The position numbers and the translations under genes are program-made. Of a DNA stretch of 64,000 nt, positions 1 through 12,925 are shown in pieces. The stretch lies in NCBI RefSeq assembly GCF_003286085.1, contig NW_020825288.1:7192001-7256000 (forward strand). Reading direction: 5' to 3'. The notes below the pieces were generated by a model. The model saw nothing but the letters and a program-made list of their open reading frames with translations, did not search any database and was not told where the DNA came from. Each line of letters begins with the position of its first letter. The stretch's first letter is position 1. This stretch comes from Drosophila persimilis. Its lineage: Eukaryota; Arthropoda; Insecta; Diptera; Drosophilidae.

Positions 1-976
1 AAGGGGGTTCTTTGTAGTCCCTGAATTTCAGGTTTGAGGGACACATTCCGCACATTTTTGTATTTGTTTTGTTACCCTAGATATCGCATGATTTATTGAA
101 GGAAAACTATTAACAAAGAGAGCAATAGATTCTTTGAGTAAATTCCTTTAATACGATTCGACAATCCTATCAAATCCCCCCTAAAAGAATACAAAACAAA
201 CAAAATATTGTATTTTGTGTTTTAAAGCACTTCAAAGACTCTTAAGACCAAAGTTTTTTTAACCCCAATATTACGAAAAATATTTATATATATTTTAGAA
301 GTTTTTAGAACTTTATCTTCCATTCTTTCACCGGTAGATTATTTTAGGAGCCACAAAATGAGGAGATATAATTATTATAACTCTTGAATATAACAAATTT
401 CATTATACAGTACTTCCCATGTCTAAAATGCTACCCCTGGAATCTCCTCTTATATTCCAATCTATTATCCAAACAAAAATAATAAAATAATAAACAAAAG
501 CAAACAAAAATTCGTAAAAAATATAGCCGATATCAATCCTATATCAATATCGTCTTAATAGCTTTAACCCCCTTTAACCCCTCTCCAGGACTACGCTCCT
601 GACAAATGTGTGAATGCTTTCCTTTTTTCGCTCACATGACAGCCCATCCCACTCTTTGGGACCCCGTTTCCTCAGCCGCCTACACTCTGCCGAAATTCCC
701 AGAAAATCGAAAGCAAATGCGAACTCGAAAACACGCAACATTTGACATTTTCCCCCCGGTTTTTTTCCCCCCATTTTTGTTTTCATTATTGTATTTTCGG
801 TTTCTTTTCTTTTGCCGCTTAGTTGAAAATATACCAAATGACATAATTTTTGTGTGCGGGGGAAAAATTAGCATTTGAACTGAAGCAAATGAGAGATCAT
901 CGCATTACTCTCTCTCTCTAACTCTCTTTCCAGCTATCTTCTCCGACATATGTATGTATCTCATTCGAGTTGGAAG

Positions 977-1131
977 TAGAGATGAGCAAAGGCTTTGAAG
1001 ACGAACTCACGCACGAAAAAGCACGAAGCTGCTCACGATGAAGCATAACGAAGAAGGTGAGAGCTTAAGCTCTTCGTTACTGCCTTGAAAGAGCCTTGGA
1101 ATCACGACTATTCATCCCCTGACCATCTCTA
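977..1131. repeat. Small inverted-repeat segment
   Basis: TAGAGATG (977-984) is matched by CATCTCTA (1124-1131). Inside lies a perfect 14-bp palindrome AGAGCTTAAGCTCT (1060-1073) overlapped by AACGAAGA (1047-1054) / TCTTCGTT (1071-1078). This could be a small MITE-like remnant; no clear target duplication is visible. Confidence 0.25.
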
Positions 1132-1135
1132 GCTG

Positions 1136-1480
1136 TGACGTCATTCCATCGAGAAACTTTGTGACCAAATTAGGTACTCTTTTTTTTCAAATGAGCTTCG
1201 ATGTGCCAGACATGCTCCGACATGCCTCGAGAGTCAGCCGCGAGGAGACGAACAAAACCGGCTTGTCTACGTCGCTGTCGTTGTTGTGGCCGAAGCCGAA
1301 GCCTGAGCCAAAGCTTAAGTTTAAGCCATTGACGTCATAAGATAATTTCATTAGCATGCCCGAGCCCCAGTGGAACTTTCGAGTGAAAAACAACGAACGA
1401 TATCCACAATCTCAAGTGGAAATGGTCAAACGTTTTGGGGGACTTCCCCTAATTGATAAAGCAAGCAGGGCGTATAAATA
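1136..1480 (+). promoter_or_regulatory. CRE x2 / kappaB / GATA / TATA promoter-like module
   Basis: Two perfect palindromic CREs (TGACGTCA) lie at 1136-1143 and 1330-1337. They are followed by a kappaB site GGGACTTCCC at 1439-1448, a GATA site TGATAA at 1454-1459 and a TATA box TATAAATA at 1473-1480, which points to plus-strand transcription starting near 1505. Closely spaced kappaB and GATA sites just upstream of a TATA box are the known layout of Drosophila Relish/Dif immune-gene promoters. No large ORF follows; the downstream ATGs open only 10- and 18-codon frames (the latter 1586-1642). The sites are seen directly; their activity is inferred. Confidence 0.4.
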
Positions 1481-4400
1481 GAAAACCCTACTAACCGAGA
1501 AATAATAAACAAAGAATATTAGACTTTAGATGGCAGTTCAGTTCTTAATGAATTGTGGATAAATCAAAACAAAGATAAATTTACAATGAAGATAGTGCAA
1601 AATCGGGTAAAGAAAAATCCCCTACGTACAGGTTGTTTATAGATATCCAGAAATCTCGCTAGGATAGGGACAGCTGTACAGAAAGAGAGAGAGAAAATTC
1701 ACGCTTCACTGCTAAGCCCAAGTCTGCCCAAGGCAGGAGAGCCATCCAAGTAGTCAAATAGTACTTTATAAGCCTTTCATAAATTCAATAGCAATATTCT
1801 ACCACTATTTCTTTTCTGAAAACCTTTCCCAAGTACAAAATGTTCTTTACTATTCCATGACTCTTATAATATGGTCTAAACTTTCGCTAAAATCCACTTG
1901 TAGATACACAAATTCCCTTGAAACTCCTTAAATTCCCTTTAAAAATAAAATCTATATAACATTTTCCACTTAAAAAACTGAAACCCAGTCAAAGGCAACC
2001 GTTTGTGCGCTTATTATCTATACATTTCTTTATCTATCTGTCGATTACTCCTTGCCTGTCGCCTGCCACGAAATGCATTACAAAATCCCATGAAATATTC
2101 TTGGTACAATCGAAAGCCATAATAAAATAATAAAAAGTGAGGACACCACACACGCAGAATGAGACGATGAAACGATCAAACGATTGGCATGATTGGATCC
2201 AGCGATACGAACGAGTATCGTAAAAGATTTGCACACACGAAAAACCTAAATGTGCCCATAAAAACCAAAGAAGAAAAACCCCAGCTATGAGGTTACCGCA
2301 GCTAAAGATACACTCTCTAGGGAATACGAAACGATATGGTATTACGCGATTCGAATCGAGTTTTTCTTTTACCGATTTGCTTGTTGACAACTCCTTAACT
2401 TTAGGAATAACATAAACATCCTCGATCGCGAATCTGAGACGAAGATCTGTGGTGGTTCGCAAAAACAAAGCGTGGGAGCGCACATCGCCAGCAGAAGGGA
2501 AAAAGTCACACCCGAACACGGATCCTTCTGGGGATACATCTCTCTGGGTTCCGATTATGTCTCAAGGCTACACTTATAAGAGTATTATGATCCTAAAGCT
2601 TTTCTTTTAATGAACATCTTCTAGAGCAACAAATAGAAGGTTCTGTTTCCAGTAAGAAGAGCATGAGAGATGGGATCGAAAGAGTATCCCCATAGCTGTA
2701 GAATCTAAGCAGAAAACAACAATAATAATTGATGGTTTGTTGTATGGTGTTTATTTATTTTTTGTAGATTTTTTTTATTCGTCTGTTTGCTGGTTTTGAT
2801 ATTTATTTATTTTTAGTTGATGCGCACATTAAATTGGCAATTTCTGTTGTTGGGGGATATCTGATCCGATGATGATTATTATACTCGTATACATATTTTT
2901 TATATACCTAAAAATCACTGTTCGAGGAGTGTTTCGCCCGATGCTCGTGACTTTTAATGCGTTTGCTTTTAATGCATGGAATATTTATGTGGCACGCTGC
3001 ATGTTTTATGCAACAAAACAACAACAACAACAACAATAGCAAAACATGGCAATTTTTAGTTGTTCAAGTGCATGGCACCATATAAAGCGCATACATTCCC
3101 CGTACAGCACCCCATTTGGATCCCCATTCCGTAGCTCCGCCGCTCCAACCCCATGCCCCAATCCCCAGTCATGGGGAATGCAACGCGTGAGTCGCTTGAC
3201 ATTCTAAGTGGAATTCTGGGGGACACAAAAGGGGGGAGGGGAGGCACCAAAGCAGCTGTGTGCCATTTGACCTTGGCATTGGATTTAATTTTATGGTGAA
3301 ATCAACTGCAGCATAATTTTGAATGTCAAGAGAGAAGCAGGCATATAAGGAGTGGACAGGGGAAAGAGGTAGAATTGGCAGGACGGGGGCATTGTGCGTG
3401 GGTATAAGGAACGTGGGCTTGGGGGATCCACAGTCAAGTCTGGGTTTACTTTAGGGATTTCTCTGCCATAAGATGTCGACGGAATAAAAGCAGGGGGAGA
3501 ACAGAAATGCATCTCAAAGATAGCACCCCACAAACACGGTGTTTCCCCCTCTAATGACTACGAATGGAAGACCTTGACCTTAGAATAGATTTAGTTTTAT
3601 TTGCACCATCAACCCACTGCAGATAGATGAAATTTCTGCTGTCGCAGGGCGAAACGTGCAGCGTGCAACGCACGTGTTGCAACCAAGAAACTGGGGGAAA
3701 ATGCCACAAACCACAAAAACAAGATACACCCACGCCAAAATAGACAGACCGCAAAAAAAACGAAAAATCGAGAATGAAATCAAATTGGAAACAGTTTAAA
3801 ATACGGCAAGCGGGAAGGGGGAGGGAGGGGTGCAGCCTTGTCAATACGAGTGCCAATGCAGCACAAAAATCACTCACTCTCTCTCTCTTTTTGCACTCCC
3901 ACTCAACACACATTTTGACTTTTATGCAGAGCGCGTCAGTTCCGGTCTGCCAGTTGCATATTTGTACTCCCGCTCTCTCTTCTTCAAGTCTTCTTTATGC
4001 AGCTGAAACGAAATATGCGACCATCGTGAGAGCGTTCTCCAGCAGTGCCTCGGCCTCTACTCCAACTCTTTGCGCTCTCTTCAGCTCAAAACTCGCATGC
4101 GATAAAAACCACCACAATCTGTGTACGTGTGCGAGTTCACGTTCCATTTAGTATCTGTGTGAGCGCACACAGGTCCAGAGCGTGAGAGAGAGAGCGGCGT
4201 CAGAGTGACAGCGCAAAACAACAACAAGAGTGTAAATTGAAATTCCAAAGATGTCGACAAAGTAAATACGAAATAAAAACCAAACCGATTCGAGTCCAAA
4301 CGAAACGACTGCGATGGAGACGGGACGGAACGGAACGGGTCTGAGACCACAATGGGAAAAGATACAACACACACACATGGAATTTGGCGAAAAAAAAGAA

Positions 4401-4759
4401 GACCAACACAAAAACAACAAAAGTTCAATATGTTTTTTAAACAAGTTATTTTTCAATGTGAATTTTTTGTGTGGCTAGATCCGGATTTCAACGGGGGGTA
4501 CAGCGGGTACATTCTATTGCGTTCTGTGCACTCGCAGAGTTGTACCAGTTTTCCCTCCACATGCCTGCCGCCCTTTCCATGGCAAAACAGGTTGGGCTCC
4601 GACCAAAAGATACCCCTTACTGGGAGTAGCCAACTATTTCCGATGGACATTCATCTAAACATTTCCATTCGAACGTGGTAGAACCAGCCACTCGCATATC
4701 CGAGCATACCCGTTGCCCCCTCCGCTTGCAGGGTATCAACAAAAGAGCAATTCACTTAC

Positions 4760-4969
4760 GATAAGATTGCGCACTGCTGCCGCTGCGGCCGCTGTTGTTG
4801 GCGTCGCTGCTGCTATCGTTGTCGTTGTTGCCGTTAGATCCGCGGGCAGAAAGTCCAATTGCTCTGTCGTTGCCGCCGCCTCCTCGCTCTCCTCCTCGTC
4901 CAGCTTCGGCTTGCTCATTGTTGTTGGTGTCGCTTTTGTTATTGTCTTGCGCTCGACTTTAACTTTCAT
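4760..4969 (-). CDS. kay: kayak (D-Fos), alternative first coding exon, acidic form
   Basis: This 70-codon exon begins with an ATG at 4969 (protein start MKVKVERKTITKATPTTMSK) and ends at a consensus donor ATC|GTAAGT, leaving codon phase 0. The peptide has a basic start, an acidic stretch (KLDEEESEE) around residues 22-30, then LDFLPADLTATTTT and an Ala/Thr tail. Kayak is the Fos partner in AP-1 and acts in the nucleus in JNK signalling, dorsal closure and immunity. The bZIP is not in this exon; it would come from a downstream exon left of position 1. The assignment rests on my memory of kayak isoform N-termini, the shared donor phase with the exon at 12926-13540, and the neighbouring genes. 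A different multi-promoter transcription factor is possible. Confidence 0.6.
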
Positions 4970-7900
4970 TGTCCTCTCTTTTGACTTGTTCCGTTGTTGT
5001 TGTTGCTGTTTCTGTCCCTTTTATGCACTTTGCACTTGCACTTGTCGCGCTCCGCTCTTTACGCTCTGCCCTGCTCACAGTTTCGTTCTCAAACAAATTG
5101 CTTGCATGTGCGGGTGGATGGACACTCTCTTGCCTCCTGTCACGCCACTCTCTCTTCTGTTTGCTTGCTCTTTGACTGCCTTTCACACGCACGGGCTCGT
5201 TCGCTCAGATACAGCTGTCAAATTGTTGCTGTCTTTTCCTTTCTGCCGCCCGTCAGAGTGTTAAAAATGTTAACGGTTCGTTCGCACAGAATTCTCTAGA
5301 TTAAAGCGTCAGACCACGCCCCGCACCGCACCGTTGAACTTCGGACGCTTGCCGCTCTCCTCGCCACACAGAATTTTGTTGAATATTTCGTAATTATTTT
5401 GTGCTTTCTGACGCCCTGACGTTGCACTCTCACTCATGTATGCATGTACATATGTATGTATGATGTACACATATGTAGATGTATGTATAGATAACGCGCA
5501 ATCACAATTACATGGAGAAATAGTTACACTTCTTTCTTTCTTTTTAGGGGAATGTACGAAAAGTAACAACAACTACAATAACAGTACGGTAAAGGGATGG
5601 GGCAGGGGGGTGGGCAATAACAATAAAAACGTTTCTTGTTTGCTGTCCCGCTCCAGCCACTGCTCCAGGCCCGCCTGCCAGACAGTTGCTGCGTGTAAAA
5701 GCGAGAACGCGAACGCGTCGCAGACAGTGCGACTCGCGACAGAGTGAGAGGGAGGGCGATGGTGGAGGAATGACCGTCGGGGGGGTGGTGTGGGGTGCGA
5801 AAGGAGGACTGATTAACTACACGGAGAGACGACGGAGAGAGATAGACTGTTACGGGGGACGCGGCCGCGTGGCTTTCCGTTGCCGCTGCTGCAGTCGCGT
5901 TGCCTTAACAAAAAGCGAAAAATAACTGAGCAACAGACCGCTATCCACACCGTCGGGTGACGTCTTGGCCATTGCGCGCCACACACACCACCAACCCGCC
6001 AGCGCACACAGATAAACGCACACACACACAAACAATCACATGCTGGCGGGCAGGGGCACTGGAAATTTACGTTGCGTGGAAGCCAGGGCTGGAGACATCG
6101 CAACGGAACCAGTTGTAGTCGCATGATTATGAGCAGAGTGCGGTGAGGAGGGGGAGAGGAGGAATCGGTAGTAGCTCTATAAGGTATCAGTAAGGATGTT
6201 GCTCCAGGGCTGGGAGGAATACAGAAAGATTTCTTATAGGTTTTCCAAGATATTTCGATAGCGAATCCATTAAAAGGCAACAAAAGATAATAATTTAGTT
6301 AATAAATATGTTTATTTAGGTTTTCACACCCTCCCAAAACGTATACAAATTACTTTGACCCCGCAGAAAACCCCAAAATGTTAAAAACTTCTTTGGAATC
6401 AGCATAAAAACCGCATAATCACATGGGGAAAAATCCCCGCCGAACTGCTCTCGCATGCTCCACATGATTCCCGTGGCCCTGACGAATGACGATGTGAAGA
6501 TAAACTAGACGATAACTGTCAGAGGAAAAAACGCAAAAGGCAATAGGAAAGAGAGCGCGAGAGAGCGCACAACCATCCATACCCACACAGAAGCAACCAA
6601 AATGTAGCGTAAAATTTATCGCATGCGATTGTTTTGAGCAGCAAGAGAATATGTCATTTGCTCTTACTGTGGTTTTCTCTTCACCCTCTCTATTGCCGTT
6701 CCTCTCTTGCATTTCTCACTCACATTTGGATGCCACTCGAAACTGGTTTCCACTCAAATGTTGGAATTTGGCGCGCAGCTCGTTTGTTGACATTTTCTAT
6801 ATGAAGGAACGTTTTGTTTTGATTTTAGTGCCGCTCTTGTGCCTCTCTCTCACTCTGTATCTGTCTGTCTCTTTCCCGCTTTCAAGTGTTCTCCCACTGA
6901 GTCTGTGGCATGCGGGAGGGGAGGTGGCTGGGGGCACATGTTGGATTTATGTATGCCACGCATCGCCATGCGGATGACTCATCGCGGGGTTTTTACACAC
7001 GGACACACAGATACACGCACACAGATCAAGTGATGGCTTGTGTGAGAGAGTGGAATGGGGATGGGGAGAGGTAGGCCTCAGACAGGTTCAGAGGCAGCAA
7101 CCATTTGTTGCCGTCTTGCTCTGCGGCAGTTAATGTATCTCTGAGATGCATTTGGGCGCGTGCTAAATGCATCTATTAGGCAGGGCAGTCGTTCCCGATT
7201 CGAGTCTGAGATCGCAGATCCTTTTCCATTAGCCACGGGCGGTAGGTAGCCGAAAATATGTCGCTGCCATTAGGTACGAGACGATCCTCTTCTCACTCTC
7301 TCTTCTCAGTCTCCTGGCCATCTCTCTCACTCACTCTCTGCGATAAGAGCCGTGTGTCTGAGTGCCTTCCGACTTGACTGGCGACGCGCCTTGCCTTGGC
7401 CTCGTGCCCCCTTCCCCCTGAACGGTCGTCCGGGCCAGAAGTGTCGACACTCAACATCAAGGTTGAGGGTTGATGGCCTCCTCCTCCTCCTCCTCCTCCG
7501 CTCCGCCCTTTTGTTGTTGTTGAGCAATTTGCCAGGCGACTGGCTTCTAGGCCAACATTGTGCACTGATTAGGTTACCATCCATTCTGCGCGAGTGGGTT
7601 AATATTTTACGGGTTACGATGGGCTCCACTCTTCCAGCCTTTATGCGAAACGGAAACGGAAATGGGCAGCAGGAATATTACGCGAGCTATTCTTTGTTCA
7701 GGATTTCACTTGAAATATGGTTTTAAAGAGATTCTGTTGCGATTGGTGGCTGGTGTGGTTTTAGGTGGTCTTTCCAGAATATCGTACAAAAATGAACGAT
7801 TGTTGGGTGTTGCACAATTTTATGGATATTTTATATGTGTCTGGAGTATCGTAAACGTCTGAAATATTTCTAGTATCTTTATTATCGAAGAAAATTTTAT

Positions 7901-10900
7901 TTTTCACAATTTTGTGGCTATATAATTATTTGTATGGGTATTTTCTTTGAAGTTAAGGCATTGTGTGATTTTGGTGTAATTTTCCATTCCTTAGAAATAA
8001 TTTATTTCATTATTTTTTTGATGATATTCTTCCATATTCCACATATATTTTAGAAAAAATCATTAAAGATCCAAATAATTTCCGTATATTTGTTTATCTA
8101 TTAGCGTCACTGTTCAAGATAAAAGATAGCACGCACACAAACAGATTGATCTACCATTTCCGGTGTATCCGGTATCTCTATCTTGCTAATCAAAACCACA
8201 TTTTCCAATCCCTTGTTCATCGTCTTGAAAGTACAAGTACGCAAGTCATAATGATGGAAAAATGTATATATTTAACTATTAGATTACGTATTGTATTCTA
8301 ATATTAAACACTTTACCGACATATAATTTATTTAAGTCAAACAACACTTGAGCGGTCATTCATTCACTGGGCGATACGATCTCTTGAATAATTTTTACAT
8401 TGATTAAACGGAGGATCACGTCATGGAATGAACGTCATCGATTCGTATCTTTGAAGTCATCGATTTCGTGGAAATGCGATTAGATTTCTTAGAACTAAAT
8501 GAATAATCCGAGGAAGTACTCCTAGTAGCCAACGGAACTGAAAGTGAGATTCTCCCAATACGGGTTAGAAAAATACAACCCATTAAATAAACCAATAAAC
8601 CCATTTGTATCTAGAGAGAGTAGATACACAGAAGACGGTTCTGTGCCTTCAAGACGAAGCTTGATCGAGGGGCATAGCTGCATGACGCGGCAATCTCTAG
8701 CAATAAAGCCTTAAGGCTAGATGCAAATGTAGTCTATCGATTGACCAGCTATAAGGGCTATCCTCTTTACATATATCTAAGCCCTCAAAAATAGCCCCCG
8801 AATGGCAATCCTCTTTTGATTGTGTTTTATAGAGGTATATTCTATCCCTAGCCATTAATCATATAGCAAACCATTTCCGTTTGCAATTAAAAAACCCTCT
8901 ACAAAAAGTAATTCCAGTGCATTTTGTGCTGTTTTCTACCTTTGGGCCTCCCCAAATGTATTTCATGGACACACTTTCGACAGAACAACAACAGCAAAAA
9001 TCCAACCATAAAACAATCAAAATCCCAATCTAATTTCGAAAGGGCGGAGTGGGGGATTTTGGGGGAGAGACCTTCGAAAAACAGCTGATTATAAAACTTA
9101 AATGCTAATGGGGGCGCAAGTACGCGGAGGCGTGGCCCCTTGCAGCACTTTGCAACGCCAGTAAATGATTAACAAAATGAGTTAATGAGTTGTGTTGTAG
9201 AACCGTTTTGCACTAAGAAAACAACAGAAAAAACAGAGCAACAGAGCGACGATCATTAAAAAATTAAGCATACGAAATAATGACAGAAACAACAACGACC
9301 GCAAATTAAAGTTGTTAATTTTAAGCTCTTAATTGTTTTTGTAATAATTAATAAAAACAAAAACAGAGCCACAAAGCGAAAGGCTGGCCTCCAAGAAACA
9401 GCAACAGAAAGCGGCAAGGTTCAAGGACGACGAACAGATGCCTTTTGCATTTCCCTTAACCAAAAACATGAACTCTTAACAATACGATTATGTCTGGCAG
9501 TTAAGTAAAGCATTAAGTGCGGACCAGAACATAAGGTTTCGACTTCCAGTGAAGCTCCAGCGGCACTTAATACAGAAAACTACAAATGCAGTTTCATAAA
9601 GCAAGATTACATCTACTAGATTGCCGAAACTTGTTGCAATCGGATCATTTTTATAGTCAGTATGAAGAAAACACAAGGAACCCCTGTCATTAGGCTCTTT
9701 GAACACCTGGCTTTCGAAAAAATTAGTCCTAGAGCATACATACGTTTGATCCTTACGAATGCTGTCTATCTTAGTCTCGAGGCACTTGTCTTATGATCTG
9801 TCTGTGTAAATTTACATAGTTTTTCTAAAATGCAATCTCTAAAGATTAAAAAAAACTAACAACCAAGTCATACTCGTATTTGCAGGCATGATTCTGCGAC
9901 ATATAATCACTGTAGGAATATAATGGCTTTTTATAGCATCCGGAGTAGTCTTTGGGGAAAGCAGAGGTCGATCTTGAATAGAGGTCATACATGTTACACA
10001 CTCGTGAAAGATCGGTTAGGTTTTTGCCAGGGATATGGGAAATCGAAGTTCTGCCCTAAAATTGTAAATACTCTGAGGTTGCTAAGAACTTTTAAGATCA
10101 TTAAAAGCAGGTAGCATTTAATAGTCCAACAGAATATATAAACTCTTCGTTGAAGGGTTCTACTTCTAAAGAAAACATATAGCAAAACACTAAAAAGGCG
10201 AACCCTTTTCGAAAGAACATTAATTACTCACATATTATTAATATTATTGACCGTGAAAAGTGTTCTAAAGAAATGTTATATAAACGGTGCACAAATTGTG
10301 ACTTTCGATACGCAAAAAACAAACAATAATGAAGTCATCCATTATACACCCTTCAGTATGTTGTGGGTAGTCTTTTACCCAAGAAATTGATACTGATATG
10401 AAAACACGCATAGAATTAATTACATCGACAATAAATCATCACAAAATGATAGTTTTGAAATAAAATTAACACGAATAAAGTTCTTTGAGGTCGGGGTTAG
10501 ATCTTTGCTTAAAGAAAAGTCACAAAAGATGGATCTGCGACGACCTTTAACATTAGATAACTTCTTCTCAAAGAATTTCACTATAACATTCACCAACATT
10601 CTTATTTTAGAGATCTCTCCCTCGTTGAAAATAGCCTCCTTTTGGATTGTCATTTTCCAATCGTCGTATATCCAAAGCTTTTTATTTCTTGGAGTGCGGA
10701 CTCTTGCCCTTTTACTGGGGGGATCGTTGTTATCATCATTGGGCTGCAAATACCAGTAAAAGGTGGTCCTAACCAACAGCAAATGATTTGGCCCAGTCAT
10801 CATTTGGACGAGCACGAGTACGAGCCGTAGATAAGACCCGTAGCAGCTCTTCCCCCGCCCCGAAACACCGAAACACCATGCAATGCTCTTGGCATTTCCG

Positions 10901-12925
10901 TTCTACGGATTTCAAGCTTTTATTTACGCTTTCGACTGGGGCCGGACTGGGGCCACTTCCTGGCCGGATTGGCACTACACATTCGTGACTTCGGACCTCA
11001 AGCGACATCTTATCTGGAAGAGTGAGGGGTCCGGTGCTCGGGGTCCGGAGTGTCGTGTGCTGGCCGTCTGTCTGTCGTTCGGGGCACTCTGCTGGCTGTT
11101 GGCCGTTGACGCTGATGATAATGCCTTGGCCAAGTAGACTTTCGGTCGCTACAACAAGGGCATGCATCACCAGGTTTATTTTCACTTCATGATGACGCTT
11201 TATTCTGGCTCGGGATCGCTTATCAGAGGGCGAGTTGGGTGATCGGATTACTGCGATGATCGTTCTGGAGAGCCAACACTTGTAATACGAAATCTGTTCA
11301 ATCTGTTATCTGAAACTGTCTACGGGATTCATTTATTTAAATTTATTTATATACAAATATACATATATATTGTACATTTAACGAGAGGATCTCCCCCCAT
11401 GTTTAAACAAATTAAATTACTCGAAATGTATTTTGTATTGTTTGTTTTTTTTGGGGAGTGGCTTTCCCACGCCACAGAAAGCAGCAAGCGAGGGGCAGTA
11501 AATATTTACTTACAGATAAAGGCAGCACAAAATTGAAGCATATATTTCATACATGTATATTTTGTTTTTTGGAAGAAAAGAGGGCAATCCACTCTGCCTC
11601 ACAGCAACATTTCGTATACGTGATATATGTCGGACCACATCAAGTATACGCCCCACCGACGCCATTTTCCTTAGTTTTCCTCCCCCCCTCCTGAGACCCC
11701 CAGCTCAGCTGCGAGTAAAACGCAATTATAAAGATGAAGCCACAACGAGTACGGGGGTTTGGGGGGGGGGAGGGGGGTAACACTCCACATCGAGTGGCCA
11801 AGCGCCGCCCACAAAACCGCAAAATGAAAGGCGACAACAAATCACAAAGAGCTCTCAAGCCGCGAGATGAGTAGGAGCGAGAAAGAGGGAGCGATGAGGC
11901 GAGTAGTGGAAGCGGGTTGGAGAATACAGATATATATATATACATATAGAATGAATGCTAATGCGTATGCAGTGGGAACCCTGGGAGGGTGACACATTTT
12001 GCGGTAACCATTGTTTTCCTCAAACATCTCCACTATCGCAGGGAAATGCACAAAGAAAGAACATAAGGTGTCCAACAAGTACAGTTCCTACTGCACATAT
12101 GTAATACAGCTACGAGGTATATGTATGTGAGGGAGATACATCTGTATATATGTACATATGTATCTGCAACTAGCGTCCTACGTACTCCTTTGCAGGGTAT
12201 ACATTTCTTAGTCTGTTTCACTTTAGACAGTACGCCTGTCCGTCATAAAGAGATCTTTAACTAAATGTAGAAGATCCTTCATTACATTATTCCATTAAGG
12301 AATCATTATAGTTGTAAATACATCTTTAAGAACTATCTTGATAGACAGATAGATAGATAACATTGTATTGTTTCTGTTATTCGCTTCTTTCCGTCATAAA
12401 GAGATCTTTGACTAAATGTAGAAGATCCTTCATTAAAGTATTCCATTAAGGAATCATTATAGTTGATGGACAGATAGATAGATAACATTGTATTCTTTCC
12501 GTTATTCGCTTCTTTGCTTCTTCGATGAAACGATACATATGCGACCATATAATTATACTTATACTTTAATCCACATACATCAAGTATGTGCCAAGTATAT
12601 ATAGTATATGATTCGACGATCGGTATAAGACATTTGTCTTTAGACTATTGTCATAAATTTTCTGTTCCATAAGCTCCAAGCTTTGATATTTACCGTAGGT
12701 AAAAGATATATTCCCACTCCATAAATATGCCCAGAAGGCGTAGAGTTCCTAAAAAAACTCTGCTTAGATTGCAAAAGAATGCCTCTATGCCGATATATGT
12801 ATATTTTTGTAATAGTAAAAAATATTCTACCAAATGTTCAAACTTTATTTTCACTTCCTCGACACAATCTTTTGTATGGTCGATATTGGATAATATTTCT
12901 ACGGATATTCCTAGGGAATACTTAC
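4970..12925. other. Non-coding DNA between the two kayak first exons
   Basis: This contains the 5'UTR and promoter of the 4760-4969 exon (GC-rich with many GAGA-type CT runs, about 5.0-7.5 kb), a (CTC)n tract near 7479-7499, a perfect AP-1 site TGACTCA at 6975-6981, AT-rich DNA at 7.7-10.4 kb, and the duplication at 12240-12514. For transcripts starting at the 12926-13540 exon it is intron. A minus-strand open frame at 10420-10815 (131 codons) has a basic patch but no recognised domain and no supporting start or splice context. Confidence 0.5.
12240..12514. repeat. Two-copy tandem duplication, period 151 bp
   Basis: The segment starting CCGTCATAAAGAGATC at 12240 recurs at 12391 with few substitutions and one small deletion in the second copy. 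Both copies carry a (GATA)n-type run and end near TTATTCGCTTCTTT. It is non-coding. Confidence 0.85.

Larger units (their letters stand above)
1..4759. other. Non-coding DNA, presumed kayak intron
   Basis: No convincing coding exon is seen here. The stretch lies 3' (on the minus strand) of the donor at 4759/4760, so it should be kayak intron leading to a common exon outside the window. It is AT-rich and holds the regulatory module at 1136-1480, a small palindrome-bearing segment at 977-1131, and GA/CT-rich tracts near 900-920 and 3875-3895 of the type bound by GAGA factor. Open frames of up to 161 codons occur but have no recognisable content. Confidence 0.5.

Noticed and set aside
2034-2519. 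161-codon minus-strand open frame
   Set aside because: Length within chance expectation, Cys/Phe-rich composition typical of random AT-rich DNA, no splice or promoter context.
10420-10815. 131-codon minus-strand frame with a PPSKRARVRTPRNKK basic patch
   Set aside because: The composition looks somewhat protein-like, but there is no homology, donor or supported start. It is kept only as a note in the surrounding non-coding entry.
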